Source of the DNA: Phycisphaeraceae bacterium
Lineage (GTDB): Bacteria; Planctomycetota; Phycisphaerae; Phycisphaerales; UBA1924
Direction: 5' to 3'
Assembly: GCA_020639215.1 (NCBI GenBank)
Contig: JACKHA010000005.1
Location: 86,048 to 150,047, forward strand
Length of the DNA stretch: 64,000 nt
In this document: piece after piece, positions 1-7,629 of the stretch
How the letters are laid out: each line of letters starts with the position of its first letter
Position numbering within the stretch: the first letter of the stretch is position 1
Made by a program: the position numbers and the translations under genes
The notes under the pieces: model-generated
The model's database searches: none
Told to the model about the DNA's origin: nothing
What the model saw: only the letters and a program-made list of their open reading frames with translations

Positions 1-619
1 CCGGCTCGACGACCGACGGCGTCTCGATCGGATGCATCGGCGCGGGCGAGACCGGAGCCTCGAGGCGCGGCAGGCCCAGGCGATCCACAAACGGATCGCC
101 AGTCGCCGCGCGCGGCTCGAACGCCGACGCCGAACCCGGACGCCGGTCGTATTCCCACTGCGGGCTCCGCTGGATGTCCGCCTCGGGCAGCTCGACGATG
201 AACCCGAGCGGCACCGCCACCGTCGCCGGGGCGATCACGAACGGCCACGTCACCGCGTCGTAGATCTGCTCGCTCTCGGAAGGCCCGCCGGGCAGCGACA
301 ACGCCTCGGCGACCGTCGGGTACGCCCCCGACGCCCGGGCCGTCACGCCGAATCGGGTGTTCCGCCGGGCGTAGGTCGGGTTGTGGTACACCCCGTGGCT
401 GGCGATCTCGTACTCGGTCGCGCCCCAGTTGGAGCGGTCCAGCGACACGACCGACTGGGCGTCGCCGGCACGCCCCGGCGTGGTCGGCCCGGCCTCGAGG
501 GCGGCCGGCATCCGCCCGGCAACGTCGAGACGGTCGTTCTGGGCCTTGATGCAGGCGGACAGGCACGCCGCGGCGGCGGCCACGGCGAGAATCGCGCCGG
601 GATGGACGGGTCGGATCAT
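1..619 (-). CDS. Putative lipoprotein of unknown function (3' end outside window)
   Basis: The reading frame starts at the ATG at 619 and stays open to the window edge, so the C terminus is missing. About 206 codons are visible. The N terminus is a hydrophobic alanine-rich segment ending in LSAC (residues about 20-23), a lipobox, so the product is probably an envelope lipoprotein. The rest has no domain I recognise. No Shine-Dalgarno is present. A TAGTGT hexamer ends 6 nt before the ATG, which suggests a leaderless mRNA. The + strand frame over the same bases looks like an arginine-rich shadow. Confidence 0.6.
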   Translation of the reverse strand, partial: MIRPVHPGAILAVAAAAACLSACIKAQNDRLDVAGRMPAALEAGPTTPGRAGDAQSVVSLDRSNWGATEYEIASHGVYHNPTYARRNTRFGVTARASGAYPTVAEALSLPGGPSESEQIYDAVTWPFVIAPATVAVPLGFIVELPEADIQRSPQWEYDRRPGSASAFEPRAATGDPFVDRLGLPRLEAPVSPAPMHPIETPSVVEP

Positions 620-625
620 GCCCAA

Positions 626-631
626 ACACTA
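626..631 (-). promoter_or_regulatory. Putative -10 element (TAGTGT) of leaderless lipoprotein gene
   Basis: TAGTGT on the minus strand lies 6 nt before the ATG at 619. No clear -35 was found. Confidence 0.4.
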
Positions 632-687
632 GCGAAACCGGGCCGGCTGGGCCAGCGGCGCCGGTCGAGGGGGGCGCGCCCCCCCGA

Positions 688-2379
688 TCACACGAGCAGG
701 CCCTGACCCGTCATCTCGCGCGGCTGCTCGATGCCCATCATCTCCAGCGCGGTGGGCAGGATGTCCCCCAGCCGCCCGCGGGCCTTGCGCACGCTCGGGT
801 CGAACCACCCGGCCGGGTCGGTATCGCCGCGCAGGCGTCGGCCCCGCACCGCCTCGCCCACCACGATCAGCGGCACGTCGTAGGTCGTGTGGGCCGTGTG
901 CGGTGCGCTCGTCGCCGGGTCGAACATCTGCTCGGCGTTGCCGTGGTCGGCGGTGACGATCAGCGACCCGCCGCGGGCCAGCGTCGCCTCCACGATCCGC
1001 CCGACGCACATGTCGACCGTCTCGCACGCCTTGATCGCGGCCTGCAGGTTGCCCGTGTGCCCGACCATGTCGGGATTGGCGAAGTTCACGACGATGAGGG
1101 CCGGGCAGCTATCCGACCGGAGTTGCTCCAGCACCGCCTCGCACACCGCCTCGGCCGACATCTCCGGCTGCAGGTCGTAGGTTTTGACTTTCGGGCTGGG
1201 CGGGTTCTCGCGCGTCTCGCCGGGCCACGCCTCCTCGCGGTAGTCGTTGAAGAAGAAGGTCACGTGCGGGTACTTCTCCGTCTCGGCGCAGCGGAACTGG
1301 GCCAGGCTCTGCTTTGAAACCCACTCGCCACCGGTATTGACCATCCGCGGCGGCTTCGGGAACGCCACGCCCGACACGTGCGGCGTCAGGGCCTGCCAGT
1401 AGTCCGTCATCGTCGCGTAGTGCAGGTCGAGGCGCCTGCCCCGATCGAACCCAACGGCGCCGGTGTCGGGCGAGGGCTTGACGTTGGCCCACTGCTCGTC
1501 GGGGAAGACGAAGGCGGCGGAGATCTCGCGCGGGCGGTCGCCGCGGTAGTTGTAGAAGATGACCGAGTCGCCGTCGCGGATCCGCGACGCGGCGGCCTGT
1601 TCCGGCGTCCCGATCGGCGTCGGCGTGACGAACTCGTCGCCCTTGAGCGTCTGGCCCGAGGGGTTGTCGTAGTAGTGCTGGATCGCCTGCTCGAATGAGG
1701 GCGCGAGCCGGGGCGTCCCCGCCCCGGTCAGGCAGTCGTACGCGTCCTTCACCCGCTCCCACCGGTGGTCGCGGTCCATCGCCCAGTACCGCCCCATCAC
1801 CGACGCGATCCGCCCCACGCCCGCCGCCTCGCACATCCCGGCGACCTGGCGCGCGTACTCCAGCCCCGTGAACGGCCCGGTGTCACGCCCGTCGGTGAAC
1901 AGGTGCACGAACACGCGGTCGCCGGGCATTCCCAGGCGGGCCGCGGCTCTCAGCAGCGCATCCAGATGCTCCAGCAGCCCGTGGACGCCGGCGTCGGAGT
2001 TGATCCCCATCAGGTGCAGCGACGAAGCGCGGGACTTGGCGTGGTCGACCGCGCCCTTCACGGCGTCGTTGGTGTGCAGACCGTCGCGGCACGCGCGGGT
2101 CATCACCAGCGACTCCTGCGGCACCACGCGCCCCGCACCGATGTTCTGGTGCCCCACCTCGCTGTTGCCCATCGTGCCCTCGGGCAGGCCGACGTCCTCG
2201 CCAGAGGTCTTGATGAGCGTCCAGGGCCACTCGCGCATGAGGCGATCGGCGACCGGTGTGGTGGCCAGGTGCACGGCGTTGAACGGGTCGTGCGTTGGAT
2301 TGGGGTTGCAGCCCCAGCCGTCGCGGATGACTAGGACGAGGGGGGTGTGGCCAGCGGCGGGCGTCTTGGCGGCGGTCAT
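688..2379 (-). CDS. gpmI: 2,3-bisphosphoglycerate-independent phosphoglycerate mutase
   Basis: Interconverts 3- and 2-phosphoglycerate in cytosolic glycolysis and gluconeogenesis using two metal ions (normally Mn2+). The 563-residue product has the family hallmarks: RDGWG near residue 19 (metal-binding Asp), MGNSEVGHQNIGAGR near 70 with the catalytic Ser at about 73, and VTADHGNAE at 475-483 for the second metal site. Length is slightly above the usual 510-550. The ATG has no Shine-Dalgarno, but TACACT ends 5 nt upstream. The bases at 1702-1728, coding for part of the TGAGTPRLAP loop, are identical to an arm of an intergenic inverted repeat at 11263. The 3' end lies 68 nt from the start of the neighbouring lipoprotein gene on the same strand. 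Confidence 0.97.
   Translation of the reverse strand: MTAAKTPAAGHTPLVLVIRDGWGCNPNPTHDPFNAVHLATTPVADRLMREWPWTLIKTSGEDVGLPEGTMGNSEVGHQNIGAGRVVPQESLVMTRACRDGLHTNDAVKGAVDHAKSRASSLHLMGINSDAGVHGLLEHLDALLRAAARLGMPGDRVFVHLFTDGRDTGPFTGLEYARQVAGMCEAAGVGRIASVMGRYWAMDRDHRWERVKDAYDCLTGAGTPRLAPSFEQAIQHYYDNPSGQTLKGDEFVTPTPIGTPEQAAASRIRDGDSVIFYNYRGDRPREISAAFVFPDEQWANVKPSPDTGAVGFDRGRRLDLHYATMTDYWQALTPHVSGVAFPKPPRMVNTGGEWVSKQSLAQFRCAETEKYPHVTFFFNDYREEAWPGETRENPPSPKVKTYDLQPEMSAEAVCEAVLEQLRSDSCPALIVVNFANPDMVGHTGNLQAAIKACETVDMCVGRIVEATLARGGSLIVTADHGNAEQMFDPATSAPHTAHTTYDVPLIVVGEAVRGRRLRGDTDPAGWFDPSVRKARGRLGDILPTALEMMGIEQPREMTGQGLLV
1702..1728. repeat. 27-nt repeat inside gpmI shared with an intergenic inverted repeat
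   Basis: These 27 bases match positions 11263-11289 exactly and in the same orientation. There they form the left arm of a perfect inverted repeat. Here they are translated in frame (minus strand) within gpmI. Confidence 0.75.
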
Positions 2380-2384
2380 GGCAG

Positions 2385-2390
2385 AGTGTA
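2385..2390 (-). promoter_or_regulatory. Putative -10 element (TACACT) of leaderless gpmI
   Basis: TACACT on the minus strand ends 5 nt before the gpmI ATG, so the predicted transcript starts at or next to the start codon. No Shine-Dalgarno and no convincing -35 are seen. Confidence 0.5.
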
Positions 2391-2429
2391 GAGATCACGC
2401 CGTGGACGTCGGCGGATTCCGGCTCCGCC

Positions 2430-2912
2430 TCACACTTGCGCGAGCACCTTCTCCCACTTCATCGCGTCGCCCGGCTCCCTCGACTCGGCCCACTTGACCT
2501 TGCCCGCACCCGTCTGGCTCCTGCCGACCACCACCGTCGCCCGGCGCGTCGTGTTCATGTCCGCCCAGTGCAGCCCGAACGCCTTGGTCACGTGGCGGTG
2601 CTGGTCCGAGAGCAGCGTGTGCTGGAACCCCTCGGCCGCGGCCCAGGCCTTGAGCACGAACGGCGAGTCGCACGAGATGCCCACGACCTCGGCCCCCTTG
2701 GCCTTCCAGTCGGCCATTTCCTTGGTGATGCACTTCATCTCGGTGCCGCACACGCCCGTGAACGCGAACGGGAAGAAGCACAGCACGACGTCGCCTTTCT
2801 TGACCGCCTCGCCCAGGGTCCAGTCCGTGCGGTCCTGGTTCGAGACGGTGAAATCGGGGGCGGCCTCGCCGGCGGCGATGGGGGACGGGCGTGGGGTGGG
2901 GGTGGTCGGCAT
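2430..2912 (-). CDS. Peroxiredoxin (AhpC/TSA family, thiol peroxidase)
   Basis: A 160-residue thioredoxin-fold peroxidase that reduces hydrogen peroxide or organic peroxides through a cysteine sulfenic acid. The active-site stretch FPFAFTGVCGTEMKC carries the peroxidatic Cys at about 55, with a second Cys six residues later at 61. The residues before it (APDFTVSNQD) fit the AhpC/TSA start. The length suits the AhpE/BCP-like group, but I cannot assign the subclass. The ATG at 2912 is preceded by a CGGAG Shine-Dalgarno. It lies just upstream of gpmI on the same strand with a 50-nt gap, so the two may be cotranscribed as well as separately started. Confidence 0.9.
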   Translation of the reverse strand: MPTTPTPRPSPIAAGEAAPDFTVSNQDRTDWTLGEAVKKGDVVLCFFPFAFTGVCGTEMKCITKEMADWKAKGAEVVGISCDSPFVLKAWAAAEGFQHTLLSDQHRHVTKAFGLHWADMNTTRRATVVVGRSQTGAGKVKWAESREPGDAMKWEKVLAQV

Positions 2913-2994
2913 GGCTGGCTCCGGAGTTCGTGGGGATCGCCCGAGGGTATCCCGATGGCGCGGCGTCGCGCCCCCGAGCGCCAGTCTCGCCGCT

Positions 2995-3000
2995 TAGAAT
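2995..3000 (+). promoter_or_regulatory. Putative -10 element (TAGAAT) of the DUF433/PIN pair
   Basis: TAGAAT ends 6 nt before the ATG at 3007, with no Shine-Dalgarno between. This fits a leaderless transcript. Confidence 0.5.
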
Positions 3001-3006
3001 GACCAC

Positions 3007-3300
3007 ATGTCCAGCGTCAAGGGGCGATTCAGGAGCGTCGGGCAGGAGCATCTCGAAGGCGACCTCGTCGAGGAGTCGAGCCCGCTGTTCGGCCTTGTCT
3101 GGACCAATCCGGATCGCGTGGGCGGCGCCCCGTGCTTCTTTGGTACCCGCGTGCCCGTGCGCATCCTGTTCGACTACGTGTGTGACGGTGCGCCGATCGA
3201 GGAGTTCGTCACAAACTACCCCCCCATCTCGCGCGAGGAGGCGGAAGAAGTGCTGCGTCTGGCCGAGTCCCGCCTGTTGTCGCGGGACCGCGCGGCGTGA
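3007..3300 (+). CDS. DUF433 family protein, probable antitoxin
   Basis: A 97-residue protein. Its central part, with GGAPCFFGTRVPVRILFDYV and then NYPPISREEAEEVL, matches the DUF433 small winged-helix pattern (GxPvixGTRvpv...yl..G.s.eei...yp.lt.edi). DUF433 proteins are commonly encoded next to PIN-like DUF5615 proteins and are thought to be antitoxins that bind the operator and neutralise the nuclease. Here the stop overlaps the start of exactly such a gene by 4 nt (GTGA). The start follows TAGAAT by 6 nt, so the pair is probably translated from a leaderless mRNA. The antitoxin role is inferred from family and context. Confidence 0.8.
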   Translation: MSSVKGRFRSVGQEHLEGDLVEESSPLFGLVWTNPDRVGGAPCFFGTRVPVRILFDYVCDGAPIEEFVTNYPPISREEAEEVLRLAESRLLSRDRAA

Positions 3301-3638
3301 GGGTGCTGCTCGACCACTGCGTCCCGCGCCTGCTCGGGCCTTTGCTCGAAGGGCACGAGGTCCAGACCGCCGCCGAACGGGGCTGGGACGAGCTCCGCAA
3401 CGGGGAACTCCTGCGGGCCGCCGCCGAGGACGGATTCGACGCGATGCTGACGGTCGACGCCGGTATCGCCCACCAGCAGGATCGCGATTCGCTGCCGCTG
3501 GCGGTCGTGCTGATCCGGTCGAGATCGAATCGAATCGTCGATGTGCGTCCGCTCGTTCCCGCGATCCTCAACGCGGTCCGCGGGCGCCCTCCCAAGGGCT
3601 TCGTCGAGGTCGATGGGCGACCGCAGAGAGGTCGGTAG
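3297..3638 (+). CDS. DUF5615 PIN-like protein, probable toxin nuclease
   Basis: A 113-residue protein starting at GTG within the GTGA overlap with the DUF433 gene. It opens with MRVLLDHCVPRLLGPLLEGHEV and continues with AAEDGFDAMLTVDAG and VVLIRSRSN. This is the DUF5615 (Mut7-C/PIN-like) pattern, with the acidic residue after the first strand and a later Asp-rich TVDAGI motif that in PIN folds bind the metal. Such proteins are predicted RNases of type II toxin-antitoxin modules. Translational coupling to the antitoxin is likely. Function rests on family resemblance and gene order only. Confidence 0.78.
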   Translation: MRVLLDHCVPRLLGPLLEGHEVQTAAERGWDELRNGELLRAAAEDGFDAMLTVDAGIAHQQDRDSLPLAVVLIRSRSNRIVDVRPLVPAILNAVRGRPPKGFVEVDGRPQRGR

Positions 3639-3741
3639 CGGCATCGCGCACGCGCCCTCGCGCGGACCGCCCCGAACGCCCCGCGCCGGATACCCTCTGC
3701 CATCGCGAGCCCCCCGGCCCCCGGTCAGAGCAGGAGGCGAC

Positions 3742-4590
3742 ATGACCACGACCGCGACGCTGCTGGACCGCTACGCCCTGGTGCGTGACCGCATCGCCGA
3801 GGCCGCGCGCCGCTCCGGTCGGACGGAGCGCGACATCATCCTGGTCGCCGTCACCAAGCACGCCGACCCCACCCAGATCAGGGTGCTGCTCGAGGCCGGG
3901 CACCGCGACCTGGGCGAGAACAAGGTCCAACAGCTCCAGCAGCGGGTCGCCCTCGTGGACGAGTACCTCGACCGCCTCCGCGTGCTCTCCGGCACGCGCG
4001 ACGCGCGTGAGAAGTCCGCCGACGTGCTCGGCGAGGCCCGCGGGCCGTCGGCCCTGCCAGCCCCGGTCCGCTGGCACATGATCGGGCACCTCCAGCGGAA
4101 CAAGGCCAAGAAGGTCGTGGAGTGCTGCCGCCTGGTCCACTCGATCGACTCGCTCCGCCTGGCCGAGGAGATCCAGAGCGTTGCCCTGCGGCGCGACCAG
4201 GTCGTGGACGTGCTGCTGCAGGTCAACTGCTCGGGCGAGGACCAGAAGCACGGCTGCCCGCCCGCCGCCGCGGGGGCGCTGGCCGAGCAGATCGACACCA
4301 TGGTCAACCTCCGCGTCCGCGGCCTGATGACCATGGCCGCCGACACCCGGGCCGACCAGGACGCCGCCCAGGGCGAGGCCGCCACCCGGGCCGCGTTTTC
4401 CCGCTGCCGCGACCTGTTCGAGGACGTGGCCCGCCTGCGCCTGGGCGGGGGCGCGTTCAACCTGCTGTCGATGGGCATGTCGAGCGACTTCGAGATCGCG
4501 ATCGAGGAGGGGGCCAACATCGTCCGCGTGGGCTCGGCGATCTTCGGCGACGCCATCACGCCCGACGCGGCCGAGGACGACGAGGACTGA
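3742..4590 (+). CDS. yggS: YggS/PROSC family pyridoxal-5'-phosphate homeostasis protein
   Basis: A single-domain TIM-barrel PLP-binding protein related to the alanine racemase N-terminal domain. It buffers free PLP in the cytosol and is not a racemase. The 282-residue product shows ILVAVTKHAD (PLP Lys at about 39), a short GEN motif (GENKVQQ), WHMIGHLQRNKAKK, VHSIDSLRLAEEI, LLQVN and the signature LSMGMSSDFEIAIEEGANIVRVGSAIFG. It is somewhat longer than usual (220-240) because of an insert after residue 75. The ATG at 3742 is preceded by AGGAGG at 3732-3737; the open frame further upstream lacks homology. A TACCCT hexamer at 3691 could be the -10. Confidence 0.93.
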   Translation: MTTTATLLDRYALVRDRIAEAARRSGRTERDIILVAVTKHADPTQIRVLLEAGHRDLGENKVQQLQQRVALVDEYLDRLRVLSGTRDAREKSADVLGEARGPSALPAPVRWHMIGHLQRNKAKKVVECCRLVHSIDSLRLAEEIQSVALRRDQVVDVLLQVNCSGEDQKHGCPPAAAGALAEQIDTMVNLRVRGLMTMAADTRADQDAAQGEAATRAAFSRCRDLFEDVARLRLGGGAFNLLSMGMSSDFEIAIEEGANIVRVGSAIFGDAITPDAAEDDED

Positions 4591-4646
4591 GCCCGTCCTG
4601 GTCGCGCAGGATTCCAACGTGCGTCGGCGGAGTGTCCGTCGCCCGA

Positions 4647-6335
4647 CTACCAGATGAACCGCATCCGCCCGAAGTCGATCATCGGCACCGGGCGTTCGCG
4701 CTTCATCGCCGGGAAGTACACGAAGAACGCCTTGCCGATCAGGAGGTCGCGCGGCACGACGCCCATCGTGTCGTCCAGTTCCGCCGCCACCCAAGGGTCG
4801 GGGCGGTCCCAGAGCCGGGCGTCGAGCGACGCGGCCGAGTTGTCGCCGCAGGTGAAGTACTGGTCGGGTCCGAGCAGGTTGGGCTGCTCGGGGTGCGTGC
4901 CCCGGGCGGGCTGGTTCTCCAGCGGGTGCGGACCGTCCTGATCGCCTCGATAGATCGTGGCCTGGTAGTACAGGTCGTGGTCCAGTCCGACGCGTGTCAT
5001 CGTCACCGGGCCGCGGACCTCCCACCGCGCCGTCGATGGGCGGTACAGGCTCTTCACGGCGAAGATGTTGCGTGACACCAGCGCGTCGCTGATCTGCGCC
5101 AGGTTGAGTTCGGCAGGGATGTCGACGCTGGCCCGTCCGCCCCGGTACGCCGCCTCGGCGTCCAGCAGGTCGTCGATCGACCGCCCCATCGCGTGCTCGA
5201 TCCGCTCGGCGGGCGACCAGTCGTATTCGGCGTACGCCACGCGCCGCCCGTCGACCACCAGCCCGATCGCCTGGTCCGCGTGCCAGAACTCCACGTCGGT
5301 GAAGCGATCCGTCGCCAGCGGAGCGCCCAGCGTCCCCGTCGCCATCGTCTCCCACTCGCCCGGTTCGTCCACGCCGAGCCCGTCGGCGGTCGGCACCGGA
5401 CGCCGCCGGATCGTCACGCTCGTTGAGTCGATGTCGCCCCTGATCTCGAACCCGCAGGTCGTGATGATCGGCGAGACCACCACGCCCTGGGCATCGGGGC
5501 GGACTCCCGCCCGGATGCGGATGTCGGGCACGAAGAACCGCAGCGTTCCCGAGCCGGTGCTCCGGACGTTGTAGGGGCAGAAGTCGTCGATCGGGCGGGC
5601 CACGTCGTTCCACCGGATCGTCGCGACGCCCGAACCGCGATGCACGTACGCCGGGTCCGTGCCCACCTCGAATCCGCCCGTGCCGACCCAGGGCGACACC
5701 CAGTTCGGCGCGAGCGTCGGGCTTAGCGGCGCGTACTCGCTCGAGAACACCGGCATCCACAGCGTCTGCTGCACACGTTCCGGCTTGCGCGCGATGCGCC
5801 ATCCGGACGCGTGCCAATCCACGGGCGCTTCCTCGCCCGCCGGCGGCGTCCTCACGAACACGTCGCCGTGGATCAGCGCCACCTGCTCGCCCGCCAGCCC
5901 GATCAACCGCTTGATGTAGTTCTCGTCCGGGTTCGTCGGGTTCTTGAACACCACGCAGTCGAATCGGGCCGGGTCGTACAGGTACGGCAGGTACTTGAGC
6001 ACGAAGATCCGGTCGCCGCCCATCAGCGGCTCACGCGGGCGGGAGTTGACCTCCACCCCGGTCATCGGGTCCTCGACCCGGAACAGGCCCTGGTTGGCAG
6101 GCGTCCCGCCGGGCCCATCCAACCACGGCGTCATCGACCAGTTGTACCCCGATACGTCGCTGGTCAGGTTGACGTGCGCCCCCATCAGCGTCGGTGCCAT
6201 CGAGCCCGTCGGGATCAGGAACGCCTCGATCACGAACCCGCGGAACACGAACGCCATCACGAAGGCGATGATCAGCTGCGTGACCGTCTCCTTGATGCTG
6301 GATCGATGGTGCGGGGCCTGCTCGGTCTCGGGCAT
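4647..6335 (-). CDS. lepB: Signal peptidase I, extended form
   Basis: Membrane-anchored serine protease that removes signal peptides from Sec/Tat-exported proteins. The 562-residue product has one N-terminal membrane helix (about 18-38), then IPTGSMAPTL with the catalytic Ser at about 45, and GGDRIFVLKYLP with the general-base Lys at about 114. Box E, GDNSAASLDAR, is at about 497-507, followed by the C-terminal KAFFVYFPA strand. Roughly 300 residues are inserted between the catalytic Lys and box E, so the protein is much longer than E. coli LepB (324); I recall such long forms from planctomycetes. The ATG at 6335 has no Shine-Dalgarno but TACCCT ends 6 nt upstream. The frame upstream of it is an antisense shadow of the next gene. 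Confidence 0.92.
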   Translation of the reverse strand: MPETEQAPHHRSSIKETVTQLIIAFVMAFVFRGFVIEAFLIPTGSMAPTLMGAHVNLTSDVSGYNWSMTPWLDGPGGTPANQGLFRVEDPMTGVEVNSRPREPLMGGDRIFVLKYLPYLYDPARFDCVVFKNPTNPDENYIKRLIGLAGEQVALIHGDVFVRTPPAGEEAPVDWHASGWRIARKPERVQQTLWMPVFSSEYAPLSPTLAPNWVSPWVGTGGFEVGTDPAYVHRGSGVATIRWNDVARPIDDFCPYNVRSTGSGTLRFFVPDIRIRAGVRPDAQGVVVSPIITTCGFEIRGDIDSTSVTIRRRPVPTADGLGVDEPGEWETMATGTLGAPLATDRFTDVEFWHADQAIGLVVDGRRVAYAEYDWSPAERIEHAMGRSIDDLLDAEAAYRGGRASVDIPAELNLAQISDALVSRNIFAVKSLYRPSTARWEVRGPVTMTRVGLDHDLYYQATIYRGDQDGPHPLENQPARGTHPEQPNLLGPDQYFTCGDNSAASLDARLWDRPDPWVAAELDDTMGVVPRDLLIGKAFFVYFPAMKRERPVPMIDFGRMRFIW

Positions 6336-6341
6336 GGGCCA

Positions 6342-6347
6342 AGGGTA
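6342..6347 (-). promoter_or_regulatory. Putative -10 element (TACCCT) of leaderless lepB
   Basis: TACCCT on the minus strand ends 6 nt before the lepB ATG; no ribosome binding site is visible. Confidence 0.42.
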
Positions 6348-6503
6348 GCGGCAACCTCCACCCCCGTCGGCCTCGTCGGGGCGTGGAATACGGACGACGC
6401 GCCCCCTGTTCCTACCATCACCCGTGCGCGCCGGGGACCCGCTTCGGTCCCGCCCCGGCAGTCTTCGTCCGATCCGCAACGAATCCCAATGGAGGATGCG
6501 CCC

Positions 6504-7496
6504 ATGAAACCCCTGATGACCCTCGTCGCCTGCGCCGCTCCCTGCCTGGCCCTGCTGGCTGGCACCGCCGCGACGGGCACCACTCTGGTCCAGCCCGTGG
6601 CCCGCGACGCCGCCCCACCCATCGTCAACGCGACCTGCCCGGTCGGCGGGGGCGAGATCGACGGCACCACGTTCGTCGAGTTCGAGGGTGTGCGCGTCGG
6701 GTTCTGCTGCCCCGGGTGCGACGACCGCTTCGAGGGGTGGGACGCCCAGCGGAAGCGGGCCTTCATCGCCGAAGCCCGGGCCGCCGCCCAGCCCCACGAC
6801 CACGACGCCGCCGGGCACCATCGCGACGGGGATCGCGACCACGCGGGCCACGGCGATCACGCGGACCCCCACGCCGAGCACGACGCCGACCACATGCCCC
6901 TGGTGGGCATTTACTACCTGCCCGACTGCCCGGTCGCGGGCGACGAGATCAACCCCGGGCGGGCCGTGGTCAAGGAGTTCGAGGGCCGCGAGGTCCGCCT
7001 GTGCTGCACCCGCTGCGAGGCCCGCTTCGACGACAACCCGGGCGAGTACTTGGCCAAGATCGACGAGATGATGATCGCGGACCAGCTGCCGCTGTACCCG
7101 ATGACCGACTGCCTGGTCATGGAGGGGCACGAGCTCGACGACGACGCGATCAACATGGTCTACAAGAACCGGCTCGTGCGATTCTGCTGCGAGGGCTGCA
7201 TCGCCGACTTCGAGGCCGACCCCGAGGCCTACCTGCACCGCCTCGACGAGGCCGCCGCCGAGGCCCAGCGCGAGTCCTACCCGCTTACCGAGTGCGTGGT
7301 GGCCGGGCACGAGATCGCCGACGGCGAGGAGCCGACGGAGGTCGTGGTGGCCGGACGCCTCATCCGCCTGTGCTGCCCGGACTGCATGGAGGCCCTGGTG
7401 CGTAATCCCGCCGAGTACATCGCCAAGATCGACGAGGCCCGTGCCGCCCAGGGCGAGCACGAGGACCACGCCGCCCCGGTTATGAACGGGCGCTGA
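6504..7496 (+). CDS. Secreted protein with four YHS-like metal-binding repeats and a His-rich linker
   Basis: A 330-residue exported protein, with a signal peptide at about 1-25. It contains four copies of a Cys-X-Val...Cys-Cys-X-X-Cys unit at about 45-75, 142-175, 203-235 and 264-298, for example CPVGGGEIDG then FCCPGCDDRF. This resembles YHS/TRASH-type domains, which bind heavy metals or copper. Between repeats one and two is a stretch (about 98-130) dominated by His and Asp. Together they suggest a periplasmic metal buffer or sensor; the metal cannot be told from sequence. GGAGG at 6491-6495 sits 8 nt before the ATG. A strong terminator follows the stop. Confidence 0.8.
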   Translation: MKPLMTLVACAAPCLALLAGTAATGTTLVQPVARDAAPPIVNATCPVGGGEIDGTTFVEFEGVRVGFCCPGCDDRFEGWDAQRKRAFIAEARAAAQPHDHDAAGHHRDGDRDHAGHGDHADPHAEHDADHMPLVGIYYLPDCPVAGDEINPGRAVVKEFEGREVRLCCTRCEARFDDNPGEYLAKIDEMMIADQLPLYPMTDCLVMEGHELDDDAINMVYKNRLVRFCCEGCIADFEADPEAYLHRLDEAAAEAQRESYPLTECVVAGHEIADGEEPTEVVVAGRLIRLCCPDCMEALVRNPAEYIAKIDEARAAQGEHEDHAAPVMNGR

Positions 7497-7538
7497 GCCC
7501 CGCGGCCCGGGCCGCCGGCGATCGAGGGCCACAAGTAG

Positions 7539-7576
7539 AGCGCCGATCGGGAACCCTCCCGGTCGGCGCTTTTCTT
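7539..7576. terminator. Rho-independent terminator, possibly bidirectional
   Basis: A 14-bp stem (7539-7552 with 7557-7570, one G-T pair) encloses an ACCC loop and is followed by TTTCTT. It lies between the convergent YHS-repeat gene and the terC-like gene. Confidence 0.85.
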
Positions 7577-7629
7577 GCTGAAAGGGCCGGTGCGCCTGTG
7601 CCGGTGCACGAGGTCGCCGCCCACCGGGC

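Noticed and set aside
6335..7532. Upstream extension of lepB to 7532
   Set aside because: It would run antisense through the YHS-repeat gene. The ATG at 6335 gives the normal N-terminal anchor and has a -10 element right before it.
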